The notes beneath the pieces were generated by a model. The model did not search any database. It was not told where the DNA came from and worked only from the letters and a program-made list of their open reading frames with translations. This document shows positions 7,296 to 7,605 of a stretch of 7,605 bases of DNA, piece after piece (the first letter of the stretch is position 1; each line of letters begins with the position of its first letter). Location of the stretch: positions 1 to 7,605 of the forward strand of contig CANQJU010000051.1 in NCBI GenBank assembly GCA_947624315.1, in the 5' to 3' direction. Source of the DNA: an uncultured Bacilli bacterium. Lineage in GTDB: Bacteria > Bacillota_I > Bacilli_A > ML615J-28 > CAG-698. Made by a program: the position numbers and the translations under genes.

Positions 7296-7605
7296 ATATT
7301 AAACCAATTATTATTCATGCCCATCTTAGAAAGCAATAATGAAACATCAATTGTATTAACATTATTATCTAAGATTTCTAAATTCTTTTTAAACTCTAAA
7401 AGGAAATTTTTAAAATCATCATTTTCTAATAAAGATTTTCCAATTATCAAAACAGCCATAATATCATTTAATCCCTCATCTTTATTAAGCCCTAAAAGAT
7501 GATGATAATTATTTCTAGTTATTTCATCACTACTTTTCTCATCAAAAACCCTTTGATTATGAGCGGAAAGATTTCGAAAATGTAACAACACTTTTAAATA
7601 TGAAT
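7283..7605 (-). CDS. Abi family (AbiD/AbiF-like, Abi_2) protein, C-terminal part only
   Basis: The frame is open to the right edge, so only about 106 C-terminal residues are seen and the true start is outside the window. A GTG at 7591 could be mistaken for a start, but the codons before it (reading SYLK) are in frame and it is most likely an internal valine. The motif RNLSAHNQRVFD (from about 7576) matches the RN..AHN.R signature of Abi_2 proteins, and R-x4-H is the catalytic motif of HEPN-fold RNases. Downstream, LNDIMAVLIIGKSLL and the closing KMGMNNNWFNMI agree with the family's C-terminus (usually MGFP.NW). Known members cause abortive infection against phages, by inference through RNA cleavage. 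The gene ends in its own terminator, upstream of the ibrA-like operon on the same strand. The family call is good; the phage range and the N-terminal half are unknown. Confidence 0.82.
   Translation of the reverse strand, partial: SYLKVLLHFRNLSAHNQRVFDEKSSDEITRNNYHHLLGLNKDEGLNDIMAVLIIGKSLLENDDFKNFLLEFKKNLEILDNNVNTIDVSLLLSKMGMNNNWFNMINN

Noticed and set aside
7317..7502. Plus-strand open frame of 61 codons
   Set aside because: It is antisense to the Abi-family coding region, whose motifs are clear, and has no recognisable domain or ribosome site.
7589..7591. GTG as the start of a short complete 102-codon gene
   Set aside because: The frame stays open upstream to the window edge, no Shine-Dalgarno site precedes it, and Abi_2 proteins normally have this motif near the C-terminus. 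It is an internal valine of a longer gene.

Overview
The window is very A+T-rich, and every convincing gene lies on the minus strand. It suggests a low-GC Bacillota or Mollicutes-like bacterium, probably host- or gut-associated. Shine-Dalgarno sites are good, the three visible stop codons are all TAA, and tryptophan is read from TGG with no in-frame TGA, so the standard bacterial code fits. Gene content looks like accessory (conflict, defence or mobile) DNA rather than core genome. The organism assignment is inference.

Layout in the direction of transcription (right to left). (1) 7605-7283: the C-terminal end of an Abi-family (AbiD/AbiF-like, Abi_2) abortive-infection protein. It enters from the right edge, carries the HEPN-type RNLSAH motif, and ends in a strong intrinsic terminator. 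(2) 7233-5211: a two-gene operon with its own promoter. It encodes an IbrA-like PP-loop ATPase of the PAPS-reductase family (DUF3440) and an IbrB-like ParB/sulfiredoxin-fold protein, and it closes with a hairpin terminator. (3) 5175-1: a long RHS/YD-repeat protein gene with its own good promoter, a leader of roughly 100 nt holding a terminator-like hairpin, and a strong ribosome binding site. The reading frame stays open for 1677 codons to the left edge, where it stops inside the RHS core. The variable C-terminal domain, often a toxin in this family, lies outside the window.

The three units share one strand, but each has its own apparent promoter and/or terminator. Arginine codon use differs between the RHS gene (mostly AGA) and ibrAB (many CGN), which suggests modules of separate origin. 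The Abi fragment and the IbrA/IbrB pair fit a defence island beside a polymorphic-toxin-like RHS gene. No sequence evidence shows that the three act as one system. The most unusual points are the RHS protein with three inserted lectin-like modules and no signal peptide, the possible attenuator in its leader, and the PP-loop plus ParB pair beside an Abi gene. No gap between genes exceeds 300 bases; the longest (5033-5283) holds a terminator, a promoter and the RHS leader.
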